A stretch of 64,000 nt of DNA, taken from the NCBI GenBank assembly GCA_963784675.1, contig CAWASE010000001.1:248001-312000 (forward strand). The letters are read 5' to 3'. This DNA is from SCTD01 sp963784675. GTDB taxonomy: Bacteria > Actinomycetota > Actinomycetes > Mycobacteriales > SCTD01. Under the pieces are notes generated by a model. That model did no database searches, was not told the origin of the DNA, and saw only the letters and a program-made list of their open reading frames with translations. Below, one piece after another: positions 1-9,219 of the stretch; position 1 is the stretch's first letter; each line of letters begins with the position of its first letter. Both the position numbers and the translations under genes were made by a program.

Positions 1-23
1 ATCGTCGTGGCAGGGCTCGTCAT
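1..23 (-). CDS. rsmH: rsmH N-terminus (partial), 16S rRNA C1402 methyltransferase
   Basis: Reading leftwards, an ATG at position 23 preceded by a purine-rich GAGAGG opens a frame beginning MTSPATT that leaves the window after seven codons. In most bacteria rsmH (mraW) directly follows mraZ, and this is the first plausible start after mraZ. The identification rests on gene order only. The fragment is too short for any domain to be visible. Confidence 0.45.
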
Positions 24-356
24 GGTGGTACCTCTCGACCGTGGGACGGCCGGGGTCGCGGTCCCAGACCGGTGGTGCGGGCCGTGCTGATGACGCGCGA
101 GCCGTGCTGCTGACGTGCGGGCGGGACTCGTGCTGTGCAGGCGGGGGGGTCTCGTGGGTGACGCCGGTGGTACCGGTGGTGCCGGTGGGCGATCAGGTCC
201 CGGGGCTGACGTCCCTGGGGCCAGGTCCCCGCCCGCTCCGCCGCCTGGCACCGGGGAAGGTGCGCCAGGAGGAGAGCGGTCGGAGACCTCGCACCAGGGC
301 TGTCTTCTTTGTTGGCATGCGTGTTCGTCGGGCGGGCTGGTTCGTGGGCGTGCTCG
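24..356. other. mraZ-rsmH intergenic region, no gene recognised
   Basis: This 333-base gap separates mraZ from the putative rsmH start. It contains short G/T-rich direct repeats (GGTGGT/GGTGCC units around 155-190) but no reading frame that resembles a protein. I see no clear terminator. It is probably the untranslated spacer of the mraZ-rsmH transcript. Confidence 0.4.
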
Positions 357-821
357 TCAGGGCCCGGAAGGGGCGGCGGGGGTGGGGTCGGAAGGGCTGC
401 CCGGCCGACGCGCTTCTGCCTGCTCGGGGTCGGCGAAGGCCTGCTCGTGGCCGGCTTCGTACGCGCGCCAGGTGTCGGCGTCCCAGATCTCCAGGTGCGT
501 GTTGGCGCCGATCACGACGCAGTCGCGCTCGAGTCCGGCGTACGCACGTAGCGGGGCGGGGACGGTGATGCGCCCGGTGCGGTCGGGGACCTCGTCGGAG
601 GCGCTGGCGAAGAAGATGCGGTAGTAGTCGCGCTCGGCCTTGGTCGTCGGCTCGCTCTGTCCTCGTGCCTTTGCCAGGAAGTCGGCGGCCGTGAAGACGA
701 ACAGGCACCGCTCCTGGCCCTTGGTGACCACGATGCCCTCCGTCAGCTGGTCGCGGAACTTGGCCGGCAGGATCAGCCGCCCCTTCTCGTCCAGCCGGGG
801 CGAGTGGGTACCGAGGAACAC
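357..821 (-). CDS. mraZ: MraZ, transcriptional regulator of the division/cell wall cluster
   Basis: A 154-residue protein beginning VFLGTHSPRLDEKGR. It has the two AbrB-like swapped-hairpin repeats of MraZ: the first DEKGRLILPAKFRD near residue 12, the second DRTGRITVPAPLR near residue 85. The GTG start at 821 is chosen because AGGAGGG lies six bases upstream and the family begins exactly here; longer frames add unrelated sequence. MraZ is a DNA-binding repressor of its own dcw operon in E. coli. The tail after about residue 130 is Pro/Ala-rich and slightly longer than usual. Its likely operator lies immediately upstream (903-927). Confidence 0.95.
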   Translation of the reverse strand: MFLGTHSPRLDEKGRLILPAKFRDQLTEGIVVTKGQERCLFVFTAADFLAKARGQSEPTTKAERDYYRIFFASASDEVPDRTGRITVPAPLRAYAGLERDCVVIGANTHLEIWDADTWRAYEAGHEQAFADPEQAEARRPGSPSDPTPAAPSGP

Positions 822-902
822 GGCCCACCCTCCTGGCTCGACGACCGGAGCAGCGCCTGACGACCCTGCTTCTGCCGAGAGGAGCCCTTTCGCTCCTACA
901 AG

Positions 903-934
903 CCCCACCATACCCCACTTCCCTCCATCGTCAA
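903..934 (-). promoter_or_regulatory. mraZ promoter with three MraZ-box repeats
   Basis: On the minus strand three TGGRG repeats (TGGAG, TGGGG, TGGGG; plus-strand 923-927, 913-917, 903-907) recur with an exact 10-base period. This is the TGGG-N5 spacing known for E. coli MraZ sites. They overlap a possible sigma-70-like promoter: TTGACG (934-929) and TATGGT (912-907), 16 bases apart. MraZ bound here would cover the promoter. The repeats are seen directly; function is inferred from the family. Confidence 0.72.
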
Positions 935-1312
935 GGGTTGTCGGGCTGGCGCAGGTCCGCGTGCAGAGCATCGTCGCTGGTCAGAGCGGTGCACTGCAGG
1001 TGGAGCGCACTGACCAGCGTCAGCGCGTCCCGGCGGCTGCCCGGGGCTGCTGCGCCCGTCCCCAAGACCGCGGAAGGCTGGCGCGGGCCCGCAGTGGGGG
1101 AAGGTGGGGGTGCGTAGCACGCCCCCACGGACCGTCCCCGCGGAACCGGGGACCCCGGTCGCACGTCAGGACCTGTGGACCCTCGGTCCGCCGGCGAGCC
1201 CCACCTGCCCGACCTGCGGCGGCTCGACCCGTCCGGTGGCAGGATCAGAGCCTCAGCAACGCACCTCGGCCAGGTCCCTGCCGCAGCCGCTGCCCCCAGG
1301 AGGATCGCCATC
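935..1312. other. Divergent spacer between mraZ and the moxR operon
   Basis: About 380 bases between the mraZ promoter and the MoxR start. Only a strong ribosome-binding site (AGGAGG at 1298-1303) for the next gene is identifiable. The rightward promoter is not obvious. Open frames in this stretch are compositional artefacts of high GC. Confidence 0.4.
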
Positions 1313-2308
1313 GTGGTTCGTCGCACCCGCACGAGCGCCGGTCCCGCCGGGCTCGACGGCCTGCAGGAGTCCGTCTCGCGCATCCAGGCCAACATCGAGA
1401 GGGTCATCGAGGGCAAGCCCGAGGTGATCCGTCTGTCGCTGGTGGTGCTGCTCGCCGAGGGTCACCTGCTCATCGAGGACGTGCCAGGGGTCGGGAAGAC
1501 GATGCTGGCCAAGTCCCTGGCCCGCTCGATCGACTGCTCGGTGCGCCGCATCCAGTTCACCCCTGACCTGTTGCCCAGCGACGTCACGGGCGTCTCGATC
1601 TACGACCAGCAGGCCCGCGAGTTCGAGTTCAAGCCGGGCGCGGTGTTCGCCAACCTCGTCGTCGGCGACGAGATCAACCGCGCCTCGCCCAAGACGCAGT
1701 CGGCGCTGCTGGAGGCGATGGAGGAGAAGCAGGTCTCCATCGACGGCACCACCTACGTGCTCGAGCGGCCGTTCATGGTCATCGCGACGCAGAACCCGAT
1801 CGAGATGGAAGGCACCTATCCGCTGCCCGAGGCGCAGCGCGACCGTTTCACCGCGCGCGTCTCGATGGGCTACCCGTCGGCGCAGGCCGAGCTGGACATG
1901 CTGACCACGCACGGCGCCGCAGAGCCGGTCGACGACCTCGAGCCGGTGGCCGACGCCCCCGAGATCCGCAAGCTCATCGAGACGACGCGCACCGTGCACG
2001 TCGCGCCCGAGGTCGCCGAGTACGTCATCGCGCTGCTGACCGCCACCCGCGAGCACCACGAGCTGCGGCTCGGCGCCTCGCCGCGCGCGGGCCTGCAGCT
2101 GTTGCGGGCGGCTCGGGCGGCGGCGGCCATCGAGGGCCGCGACTACGTGCTGCCCGACGACGTGCAGGAGCTCGCCAGCGCCGTGCTGTGCCACCGGCTG
2201 CTGCCGACCCCGGAGGCCCAGGTCTCGCGGCGCTCGCCCGAGGACGTCGTCGACGACCTGCTGGAGAGCGTCCCGCTGCCGAGCCGGGCCGCGCCACGGC
2301 GCCGATGA
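1313..2308 (+). CDS. MoxR-family AAA+ ATPase
   Basis: 331 residues. The Walker A motif GVGKT has its lysine at residue 62. Walker B (VVGDEINRA) and a typical MoxR run ending in LLEAMEE follow, then a C-terminal lid domain with the SPRAG sensor-2 region. GTG at 1313 is preferred because AGGAGG sits nine bases upstream; a longer frame from 1175 has no family support. MoxR ATPases act as chaperone-like factors, usually next to DUF58 and transglutaminase genes, as here: the three are joined by ATGA overlaps. The substrate is unknown; context suggests cell envelope maturation or stress. Confidence 0.93.
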   Translation: MVRRTRTSAGPAGLDGLQESVSRIQANIERVIEGKPEVIRLSLVVLLAEGHLLIEDVPGVGKTMLAKSLARSIDCSVRRIQFTPDLLPSDVTGVSIYDQQAREFEFKPGAVFANLVVGDEINRASPKTQSALLEAMEEKQVSIDGTTYVLERPFMVIATQNPIEMEGTYPLPEAQRDRFTARVSMGYPSAQAELDMLTTHGAAEPVDDLEPVADAPEIRKLIETTRTVHVAPEVAEYVIALLTATREHHELRLGASPRAGLQLLRAARAAAAIEGRDYVLPDDVQELASAVLCHRLLPTPEAQVSRRSPEDVVDDLLESVPLPSRAAPRRR

Positions 2309-3582
2309 CGGCCGTGCGCTCGGCACTGTCGGGCTTGACCACCCGGGGCCGCTGCCTGCTGGCCGCCGGGCTCGCGCTCGTCGTGTGCGCCCTGGTGCTG
2401 GGCCAGCGCGACCTGCTGCGGGCGTCCGTCTTCCTGGTCGCCCTGCCGCTCGCGGCCGTCTGGGTCGTGTCGCGCACGCGCTACCGGCTGTCCTGCGACC
2501 GCGCGCTGGACCCCTACCGGGTGCCGGCGGGCTCGCACTCGACCGTGCGGCTGCGGCTGGACAACGTGTCCCGGCTGCCCAGCGGGGTCCTGCTCATGGA
2601 GGACTCGCTGCCGTTCAGCCTGGGCGGACGCCCGCGCTTCGTCCTGGACCGGGTCGAGCCCCGCGGGGTGCGCGACGTCAGCTACCCGGTGCGCTCCGAC
2701 GTCCGGGGGCGCTTCGTCGTGGGACCGCTGGCGGTGCGCCTGACCGACCCGTTCGGCCTGTGCGAGCTGCAACGCTCCTTCGCGTCCACCGACGAGCTGA
2801 TCGTCACGCCGACCGTCAGCCGGCTGCCGGCGGTGCGGCTCGGCGGCGACTGGCTCGGCGGCGGCGAGGCGACCGCGCGCTCGGTCGCGACCAGCGGCAC
2901 CGACGACGCCGCGACCCGGGAGTACCGCCACGGCGACGACCTGCGCAAGGTGCACTGGCGCTCGACGGCGCGCGTGGGCGAGCTGATGGTGCGGCGCGAG
3001 GAGCAGCCCTTCCAGAGCCGGGCCACGCTGCTGCTTGACGGTCGTCGCACGGCGCACCGCGGTGACGGCCCGGCGTCCTCCTTCGAGTGGGCGGTCAGCG
3101 CCGTGGCCTCGATCGGGGTGGCACTGGCCCGCTCGGGGTTCGCGCTGTCCATGCTGCGGGACAGCGGCGAGAACCTCGCGCCGGTCGGGGTGCCGCTCAC
3201 CGAGAGCCTGCTGCTCGACGTGCTCGCCACCGTCGGCACGTCGCCCGTCACCGGCCTGGACGCCGCCGCCGAACGGCTGCGGCGCGGCGGCCTGGGCGGG
3301 GTGCTGGTGGCCGTGCTGGGCGCGCTGGACCTCCCCGAGGCCGAACGCGTCGCCCGGCTGCGGATCGGCAGCGCCGTCGGGGTCGCCGTCGTCATGGACA
3401 CCGACGCCTGGGCGCCGGTCTCCCCGAGACTGCGGGCGGTGGCGGTCGCCGAGCACGAGCGGGTCGTGACGCTGCTGCAGAGCGCCGGGTGGCGGGTGCT
3501 GCCCATCTCCTACGGGGCCACCCTGGCCTCGGTCTGGCCGCTGGCCGGTTCCGGCGCCGCGCGGGTCGGGGCGACGCCATGA
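2305..3582 (+). CDS. DUF58 domain-containing membrane protein
   Basis: 425 residues starting at the ATG that overlaps the moxR stop (ATGA). Two hydrophobic segments near residues 15-55 anchor the N-terminus. The central part carries the DUF58 hallmark YRHGDDLRKVHWRSTAR around residues 210-230, part of a von Willebrand A-like fold. DUF58 proteins are the regular partners of MoxR ATPases. The protein probably links the ATPase to a membrane or envelope substrate, but no reaction is known. Its stop overlaps the next start. Confidence 0.92.
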   Translation: MTAVRSALSGLTTRGRCLLAAGLALVVCALVLGQRDLLRASVFLVALPLAAVWVVSRTRYRLSCDRALDPYRVPAGSHSTVRLRLDNVSRLPSGVLLMEDSLPFSLGGRPRFVLDRVEPRGVRDVSYPVRSDVRGRFVVGPLAVRLTDPFGLCELQRSFASTDELIVTPTVSRLPAVRLGGDWLGGGEATARSVATSGTDDAATREYRHGDDLRKVHWRSTARVGELMVRREEQPFQSRATLLLDGRRTAHRGDGPASSFEWAVSAVASIGVALARSGFALSMLRDSGENLAPVGVPLTESLLLDVLATVGTSPVTGLDAAAERLRRGGLGGVLVAVLGALDLPEAERVARLRIGSAVGVAVVMDTDAWAPVSPRLRAVAVAEHERVVTLLQSAGWRVLPISYGATLASVWPLAGSGAARVGATP

Positions 3583-5954
3583 CCACGCAGTACCGGCTCA
3601 CGCTGGCCGCGGCCCTGGCGGTCGCGCTGGCCTGCGCCGCCCTGGAGCCCGTCTACGTCGACCTGGGCTGGCTCGTCCCGGCGCTCGGGGCGGTCCTGGC
3701 CGTGTCCGGGGCGACGACCCTCGCACGGCTGGTCCGCCTCCCCCGCGTGCTGCACCCGCTGACCGGGCTGCTCGGCCTGGCCGGCTGGGTGAGCGTCGCC
3801 TTCGCCGCACAGACGCTCGCGTTCGGCCTGCTGCCGGGTCCTGAGACCGTCGAGAAGCTGCGGACGCTGATCTCCGACGGGCTGGTCGGCGTCGACGAGC
3901 TCGCTGCGCCGGTGCCTACGACGTCCGGCCTGGTGCTCGTCGGTGTGCTGGGCGTCGGAGCCATCACCGTGCTGGTGGACACGATCGCCGTCACGCTGCG
4001 CAAGGCGGCCGTGTCGGGGCTGCCGCTGCTGCTGCTGTTCGCGGTCCCGTCGGCGGTGCTGCCGGGCGGGCTCGGCTTCCTGCCGTTCGTCCTCGGCGCG
4101 GCCGGCTGGATGGGGCTGCTGCTGGCCGACTCCGGCGACCGGGCCGCGCGCTGGGGCACGCCGCTGTCCAGTCGCGCGCTCGGCGAGGACGCGTCGCTGG
4201 GGCAGGTAGGGCGCCGCATCGGCGTGGCGGCCCTCGGGATGGCCGTGATCGTGCCTGCTCTGGTCCCCGGTCTGGACAGCCGCGTGCTGGCCTCGGGCTC
4301 GGGCACAGGTTTCGGGGGTTCGCGCACCACGACCACCTACAACCCGATCCTGCGGTTGTCCGGTCAGCTGCGGCTGCCCGAGCCGCGTCCGTTGTTCAGC
4401 TACGCCAGCGACGACCCGACCCCGCAGTACGTCCGGCTCACCACGCTGGACGAGTTCTCCGCGACCGACGGCTGGTCGTCCTCGCAGCTCACCGGAGACA
4501 TCGAGAAGGACCGGGTCGAGCAGGGGCTGCCGACGCCGTCGGGGCTCGGACCGGCCGACACCGGCCGCACCGTCGACGTCACCGTCACGCTCAGCGACCA
4601 GCTCGACGGGCCCTGGTTGCCGGTCACCTTCCCGCCGGCCTCGATCGACATCCCGGGGCCGTGGATCTGGGACGCCGAGGCCGAGACCGCCTTCTCCACC
4701 CGCCGCCGGGTGGCCGAGGTGGACCAGCCGTACACGATCCGGACGCGGGTCGTGGAGCCGTCGGTCGAGCTGCTGCGGGCGGACCAGACGGTCCCTGCCG
4801 ACATCGCGCGCACCTATGCCGCCCCCGTCGCCCTCGCCCCGAGCGTCGCCGCCACGCTGGCGCGGGTCACCGCCGGCGCCACCACCGACTACGACCGTGC
4901 CGTCGCGCTGCAGGACTTCTTCCAGGGCCCGACCTTCCGCTACGACACGACGGCGACGGCGCCGAACCTGAACACCCCGGACGCCCTGCAGAACTTCCTG
5001 GAGCAGCGCACCGGCTACTGCGAGCAGTACGCCTCGGCGATGGCCGCGATGGTGCGCGCCCTGGGCGTCCCTGCCCGGGTAGCCGTCGGCTTCACCGCCG
5101 GCACCGTCTCGGGCAGCGGCCGTCGCATCACCACCAGCGACGCGCACGCCTGGCCCGAGGTCTGGTTCGCCGGAGCCGGTTGGGTGCGCTTCGAGCCGAC
5201 GCCCCGCAGCGACCAGCAGCTGTCGATCCCGAGCTACACCCGCCCGCCCGCCGAGCCGACCGGCCCGACCGCCTCGGCCGCGCCCACCGCCGCCGCGTCC
5301 GCTCCTGCGGTGGGCCCGAGCGCGGCGACCGACAGCCAGGACCGCGCCGGGCAGGACGGCGCCCAGGCCGCTGGTGGCGGTACCGGCAGGGGCGGCCGCC
5401 AGGCGCTCTCGGTGCTCGTGATGCTGGCCGTGCTCGCCCTGCTCGCGGCCCCGATGGCGCTGGCGGCCCTGCGCCGACGTCGCCGGTTGGGCAGCGGCTC
5501 CCCTGACGCCATCTGGGCGGTCGTGCGCGACGACGCCGTCGATGTGGGCCACCGCTGGCGCCCCATGGACTCACCGCGCGCCGCCGCCGTGCAGCTTCGC
5601 TCTGCCTTCGGGCTGGACGAGGCCGCTGCCCAGGCCCTCGGTCGCGTGGCGCTCGCCGTCGAGCGCTTCCGCTACGCGCGGCCCGCCGGCGTCGCGGAAG
5701 GTGCCCCCGACCTCACCGGGACGCAGGTGAGGGAGACTGCCGCGCTGCGCCAGGACGCCGCGAGCGTGCGCGCCGGGCTGCTCGCCACGCGCCGCCGCCA
5801 GGACCGCCTGCGGGCCCGCGTGCTGCCGCCGTCCACGCTGGCCTGGGCCGCGCACCGCAGCGGGACGCTGGTCGCCGACCTGCTGGACCGCGCCGACGGC
5901 CTGCCGGCCGCGGCCGGGCGCCGGCTGCGCCGGCCTCGCTCCGCTGCCGGCTGA
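3579..5954 (+). CDS. Membrane transglutaminase-like protein (TgpA type, DUF3488/DUF4129)
   Basis: 791 residues starting at an ATG overlapping the DUF58 stop. Several N-terminal membrane segments (about residues 1-230, DUF3488-like) are followed by an extracytoplasmic transglutaminase-like domain with Cys481 in GYCEQYASAM and His523 in DAHAWPEVWF. The third catalytic position lies in RFEPTPR, where Glu stands in the place usually taken by Asp. A Pro/Ala-rich linker, another membrane helix (about residues 610-630) and a cytoplasmic DUF4129-like tail complete it. Family members are envelope proteins of unknown substrate, related to Pseudomonas TgpA. It ends the moxR operon. Confidence 0.92.
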   Translation: MTTQYRLTLAAALAVALACAALEPVYVDLGWLVPALGAVLAVSGATTLARLVRLPRVLHPLTGLLGLAGWVSVAFAAQTLAFGLLPGPETVEKLRTLISDGLVGVDELAAPVPTTSGLVLVGVLGVGAITVLVDTIAVTLRKAAVSGLPLLLLFAVPSAVLPGGLGFLPFVLGAAGWMGLLLADSGDRAARWGTPLSSRALGEDASLGQVGRRIGVAALGMAVIVPALVPGLDSRVLASGSGTGFGGSRTTTTYNPILRLSGQLRLPEPRPLFSYASDDPTPQYVRLTTLDEFSATDGWSSSQLTGDIEKDRVEQGLPTPSGLGPADTGRTVDVTVTLSDQLDGPWLPVTFPPASIDIPGPWIWDAEAETAFSTRRRVAEVDQPYTIRTRVVEPSVELLRADQTVPADIARTYAAPVALAPSVAATLARVTAGATTDYDRAVALQDFFQGPTFRYDTTATAPNLNTPDALQNFLEQRTGYCEQYASAMAAMVRALGVPARVAVGFTAGTVSGSGRRITTSDAHAWPEVWFAGAGWVRFEPTPRSDQQLSIPSYTRPPAEPTGPTASAAPTAAASAPAVGPSAATDSQDRAGQDGAQAAGGGTGRGGRQALSVLVMLAVLALLAAPMALAALRRRRRLGSGSPDAIWAVVRDDAVDVGHRWRPMDSPRAAAVQLRSAFGLDEAAAQALGRVALAVERFRYARPAGVAEGAPDLTGTQVRETAALRQDAASVRAGLLATRRRQDRLRARVLPPSTLAWAAHRSGTLVADLLDRADGLPAAAGRRLRRPRSAAG

Positions 5955-5967
5955 CCGGCGCCAGGAC

Positions 5968-6357
5968 TCAGGAACGCACGTCGGTGCGGCGCCACGGGTG
6001 CACCGACCCGCAGAGCGGGGCGCCGCAGCCGTCGGTGAGCTCCAGCTCGAGCACCAGATCGTCGGCGCGTGCGGGTTCGGGCAGCCACACCTTGAGCCGA
6101 CGGAACATCACGAACGCCCCGCTCGTCAGCGAGCCCCACGTCAGGTAGACGAAGCGCGCGCCGGGTCGGCCCTGGACCACCGGTCCCCGATACCCCCGCG
6201 GCCCCAGCCCCAGCTCGAGCACCCAGCACGCCGAGGCGGCGTCGGCCGGAACCAGCTCGGCCGGCTCACGCCCGTGCTGCACCCCGACCTGGACGTCGCT
6301 GTGGCCGCAGCAGTCCGCACCGGGCAGCGCGCGAGCGCAGATGGTCAGCAGCGGCAC
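5968..6357 (-). CDS. DUF5990 family protein
   Basis: 129 residues. The segments DVQVGVQHG, RGPVVQGRPGARFVYLTWG and FRRLKVWL match the conserved core of the actinobacterial DUF5990 family. No signal peptide or membrane helix is evident. It converges with the transglutaminase operon, only 13 bases from its stop. Function unknown. A GTG start is used. Confidence 0.8.
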   Translation of the reverse strand: MPLLTICARALPGADCCGHSDVQVGVQHGREPAELVPADAASACWVLELGLGPRGYRGPVVQGRPGARFVYLTWGSLTSGAFVMFRRLKVWLPEPARADDLVLELELTDGCGAPLCGSVHPWRRTDVRS

Positions 6358-6382
6358 GGGTAGGCGCTAGCGGTGCGGTGAC

Positions 6383-6427
6383 GGCTGGGCGGTCAGCGGC
6401 TGGGCGGTCAACGGCTGGGCGGTCAGC
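6383..6427. repeat. 15-bp tandem repeat, three copies
   Basis: The unit GGCTGGGCGGTCAGC occurs three times in a row, the middle copy with one change. The last copy covers the stop codon of the DUF3040 gene. Probably slippage-generated. Confidence 0.8.
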
Positions 6428-6866
6428 GGCCGCCTTCGCCGCGTTCGTCCCACCGGCGCCGCCAGCGCTCTTCCAAACGGTGCTTGAAGGAGCCGTCGGA
6501 CGACGCGCCACCGCCGCGCTGCGGCCTGGGCTTACGACCCCTGGGCCGCGACGGCCGCTCTGGCCCCCCAGCAACGTGCAGGCTGGCGGTGGCGGGCTGG
6601 AGCCGCTTCCAGCTCGCCATCGCCAGGACGAGCGCCCCGACCATGACCACGAAGCCGACGACGCCGATCACGGCCTGGCTGGACAGGACTCCGACCAGCA
6701 GGAGGGTGAACCCCAGGACCAGGACGATGGCCGCACGGCGCAACCGGCGACGCATGTGCGTGCGCAGATCGGTCTGGCGCACCGTGGAGGCGAACTTCGG
6801 ATCCTCCTGGTACAGCGCGCGCTCGATCTGGTCGAGCAGGCGCTGCTCGTGCTCAGAGAGCGGCAC
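6423..6866 (-). CDS. DUF3040 membrane protein
   Basis: 147 residues. The N-terminus MPLSEHEQRLLDQIERAL and the following basic RMRRRLRRA stretch are diagnostic of DUF3040. Two hydrophobic helices follow at roughly residues 47-65 and 68-85, then a basic Arg/Gly/Pro-rich tail. The GTG start has a GGGAGG ribosome-binding site. DUF3040 proteins are short two-helix membrane proteins of Actinobacteria, often found near mraZ and dinB as here. Function unknown. Confidence 0.9.
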   Translation of the reverse strand: MPLSEHEQRLLDQIERALYQEDPKFASTVRQTDLRTHMRRRLRRAAIVLVLGFTLLLVGVLSSQAVIGVVGFVVMVGALVLAMASWKRLQPATASLHVAGGPERPSRPRGRKPRPQRGGGASSDGSFKHRLEERWRRRWDERGEGGR

Positions 6867-7114
6867 GGCGCTCCCTCCCGGAGGACGGCGACCACAGGGT
6901 CACAGGCTGGCTCATGGTGATGGGCCGAGCCGCAAGACACGGCTCGTAGGGGGAAGGATACGAGTGCAAAGCCCTTCCGTCACGACGGACCGTGAGACTG
7001 ATGCCTGGACCCGCGTCTCGGACTTGCTCCACGGCACCTCCAACGAGCGGGAACGCGCTGCGGTGCCCTGTCGGTCGAGCCCCTGTCGCGTCGCCGCCGA
7101 CCGTGCCGAGACGA

Positions 7115-7144
7115 GGTCGATCCGCGGTCGATCCGCGGTCGATC
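7115..7144. repeat. 11-bp tandem repeat at the dinB 3' end
   Basis: GGTCGATCCGC is repeated twice, followed by a partial third copy reaching the dinB stop codon. The rest of the 6867-7143 spacer shows no gene. Confidence 0.7.
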
Positions 7145-8373
7145 TAGCGTCGATCTCGGTCCACCAGCGCCGCCGGGCGCACCGCGCCGGCCCCGAAGCG
7201 GAGCGCAGCACGGTCGACCGCCTGCTCGGCCTCGCGCCAGCCCTGCTCACGCTCGCCCAGGCTGAGCTGGTGCGGCTGGCCGACGGCGTCCAGGACTCCT
7301 TCCACCCGCACCCCCACCAGGCGCAACCTGGCCCGCTCCAGCCCCAGCGCCTGGTACAGCGACAGCGCCGTGTCGTAGACCAGCCGGCCCACGTCGGTCG
7401 GCTCCTTCAGGGTGCGGGAGCGGGTGATGGTGGTGAAGTCGGCGAAGCGGACCTTCAGCGCCACGGTGCGACCGACCTGGCCCGAGGCCCGGAGCCGGGC
7501 GGCGGTCCGCTCGGACAGGCGCAGCAGCTCGCGAGCGATGACCGCGGGGTCGTCGACGTCGGTGCCGAAGGTGTTCTCGGCGCCGATGCTCTTGTCCGGC
7601 TCGTGCGGGACGACGCTGCGGTCGTCCTGCCCCCAGGACAGCGCGAACAGATGACCACCCGCGCCCGCACCCAGCGCCCGGACCAGCGTCGCGCGCGGGG
7701 TGTTGGCGAGGTCGCCGACGGTGCGCAGCCCGAGCTGTTGCAGCACCTGTTCGGTCTTGCCCCCCACCCCCCACAGCGCACCGACCGGCAGCGGGTGCAG
7801 GAACGCCACGACCTCGGCCGCCGGGACGACCAGCAGCCCGTCGGGCTTGCACCGCGCGGACGCCAGCTTGGCCACGAACTTCGTGCTCGCGATGCCGACC
7901 GAGCAGGTCACTCCCTGCTCGTCCTCGACGGTGGCCCGGATCCATCCGCCGATCTGGGTGGGTCCGCCGAGCCGGCGGGCGGCGCCGCGGACGTCCAGGA
8001 AGGCCTCGTCCAACGAGATCGGTTCGACCAGCGGGGTGACCGAGCGGAAGACCTCCATCACGCCGGCGGAGACCCGGGAGTAGGCGGCAAAGTCGGGCGG
8101 GAGCACGGTCGCCTGCGGGCACAGCCGACGCGCGCGCATCATCGGCATCGCGCTGTGCACCCCGAAGGCGCGGGCCTCGTAGGTGGCCGACAGCACGACC
8201 CCGCGGGTGCCGCCACCGCCGACGATCACCGGGGTGCCGCGCAGCTCTGGGTGCTCCAGCAGGGACACGCCGGCGAAGAAGGCGTCCATGTCGACGTGGA
8301 GGACGTGGCAGCCACGGTCCGAGCCGGGCGGACCCGCCGGCGGACCGATCGGCGGCACTCCGCCGCGGCTCAC
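7144..8373 (-). CDS. dinB: DNA polymerase IV (Y-family translesion polymerase)
   Basis: 409 residues with the complete Y-family layout. The palm has VDMDAFFAGV near residue 28 and SLDEAFLDV near residue 120, supplying the catalytic carboxylates. An intact TCSVGIASTKFVAKLAS segment, helix-hairpin-helix GVGGKTEQVLQQLGLRTVGDL, and the little-finger domain follow. It would insert nucleotides opposite damaged template bases. It follows the methyltransferase gene by 21 bases and probably shares its transcript. I see no SOS box directly upstream of this pair, unlike dnaE2. The annotated start gives about 20 extra residues before the conserved core; CHVLHVDMD may be nearer the true N-terminus. Confidence 0.95.
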   Translation of the reverse strand: MSRGGVPPIGPPAGPPGSDRGCHVLHVDMDAFFAGVSLLEHPELRGTPVIVGGGGTRGVVLSATYEARAFGVHSAMPMMRARRLCPQATVLPPDFAAYSRVSAGVMEVFRSVTPLVEPISLDEAFLDVRGAARRLGGPTQIGGWIRATVEDEQGVTCSVGIASTKFVAKLASARCKPDGLLVVPAAEVVAFLHPLPVGALWGVGGKTEQVLQQLGLRTVGDLANTPRATLVRALGAGAGGHLFALSWGQDDRSVVPHEPDKSIGAENTFGTDVDDPAVIARELLRLSERTAARLRASGQVGRTVALKVRFADFTTITRSRTLKEPTDVGRLVYDTALSLYQALGLERARLRLVGVRVEGVLDAVGQPHQLSLGEREQGWREAEQAVDRAALRFGAGAVRPAALVDRDRR

Positions 8374-8394
8374 CTCAGCACCCCCGGACCACGG

Positions 8395-9219
8395 TCAGCC
8401 TCGGCGGGCCAGCACGTGCAGCTGCGTCGCGACATCCCGGAACGGCGGTCGGTCCGACAGCGCGCGTTCCAGCGCCAGCAGGGACGCCGCCGCACCGGGC
8501 TCGGTGTCCAGGACCGCACTGGGCACGAGGTCGGCCACCACCCGCACGCCGTGGACCTGCTCGAGCTGCAGACCCGCGGTGCGGACGAGCCCGGTGAGCT
8601 CTTCGACGTCGAACCGCCGCTGGACGCCGTCGGCGGGACCCCAGCGACCGGCCGGGTCGGTGAGGGCGTGAGCCGCCTCGTCGGGCCGGCCGGCGACGGC
8701 GCGGGCCAGCACGACAGCGGCCCGGTTGGCGACCAGCAGGCTGAGCCGTCCACCCGCCCGCAGCGCTCCGGCGACGGCCGCGAGCGCCTCGACGGGGTCC
8801 TCGACGACCTCCAGCACGCTGTGGCACAGCACCAGGTCGGTACTGCCGACGGCGACCAGGCCCGGCAGGTCGGACAGGTCTCCCTGCAGGCCGACGACGC
8901 GGGCGGACACGCCTCGCTCGGCCGCCCGTCGCTGGAGCGCGGCCAGGGAGTCCGGGCTCGGATCGACGACCGTGACCCGGTGTCCGGCCTCGGCCAGCGG
9001 CACGGCGAAGCCGCCGCTGCCCCCGCCGGCGTCGACGACGTCCAGGCCGCGACCGTCTCGGTCGGACTCGGCCAGCACGGCCGACAGCACCTCCCAGACG
9101 ACGGCGGTGCGGGCCGAGGACGCCGGGCCGGAGGGGCGACGGACCGCCGCCGGTCGGGGGTCGGCGGTCGCGGGCAGGCCGATGTCGCCCTGGTCGGGGC
9201 CGGACGGGTCGGCGGGCAC
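8395..9219 (-). CDS. Class I SAM-dependent methyltransferase
   Basis: 274 residues from a GTG with GGAGGAGG six bases upstream; a longer frame adds low-complexity Arg/Pro sequence and is rejected. Motif I VVDAGGGSGGFAVPLA (around residue 63) and motif II VTVVDPSPDSL define a Rossmann methyltransferase. DLVLCHSVLEVVED matches motif IV. The acceptor is unknown. It lies just upstream of dinB in the same direction, a pairing frequent in Actinobacteria, but no DNA-repair role can be deduced. Confidence 0.88.
   Translation of the reverse strand: MPADPSGPDQGDIGLPATADPRPAAVRRPSGPASSARTAVVWEVLSAVLAESDRDGRGLDVVDAGGGSGGFAVPLAEAGHRVTVVDPSPDSLAALQRRAAERGVSARVVGLQGDLSDLPGLVAVGSTDLVLCHSVLEVVEDPVEALAAVAGALRAGGRLSLLVANRAAVVLARAVAGRPDEAAHALTDPAGRWGPADGVQRRFDVEELTGLVRTAGLQLEQVHGVRVVADLVPSAVLDTEPGAAASLLALERALSDRPPFRDVATQLHVLARRG

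Noticed and set aside
41..624. Overlapping rightward open frames in the first 600 bases
   Set aside because: They cross mraZ on the opposite strand, have Arg/Gly-rich low-complexity translations and no ribosome-binding sites.
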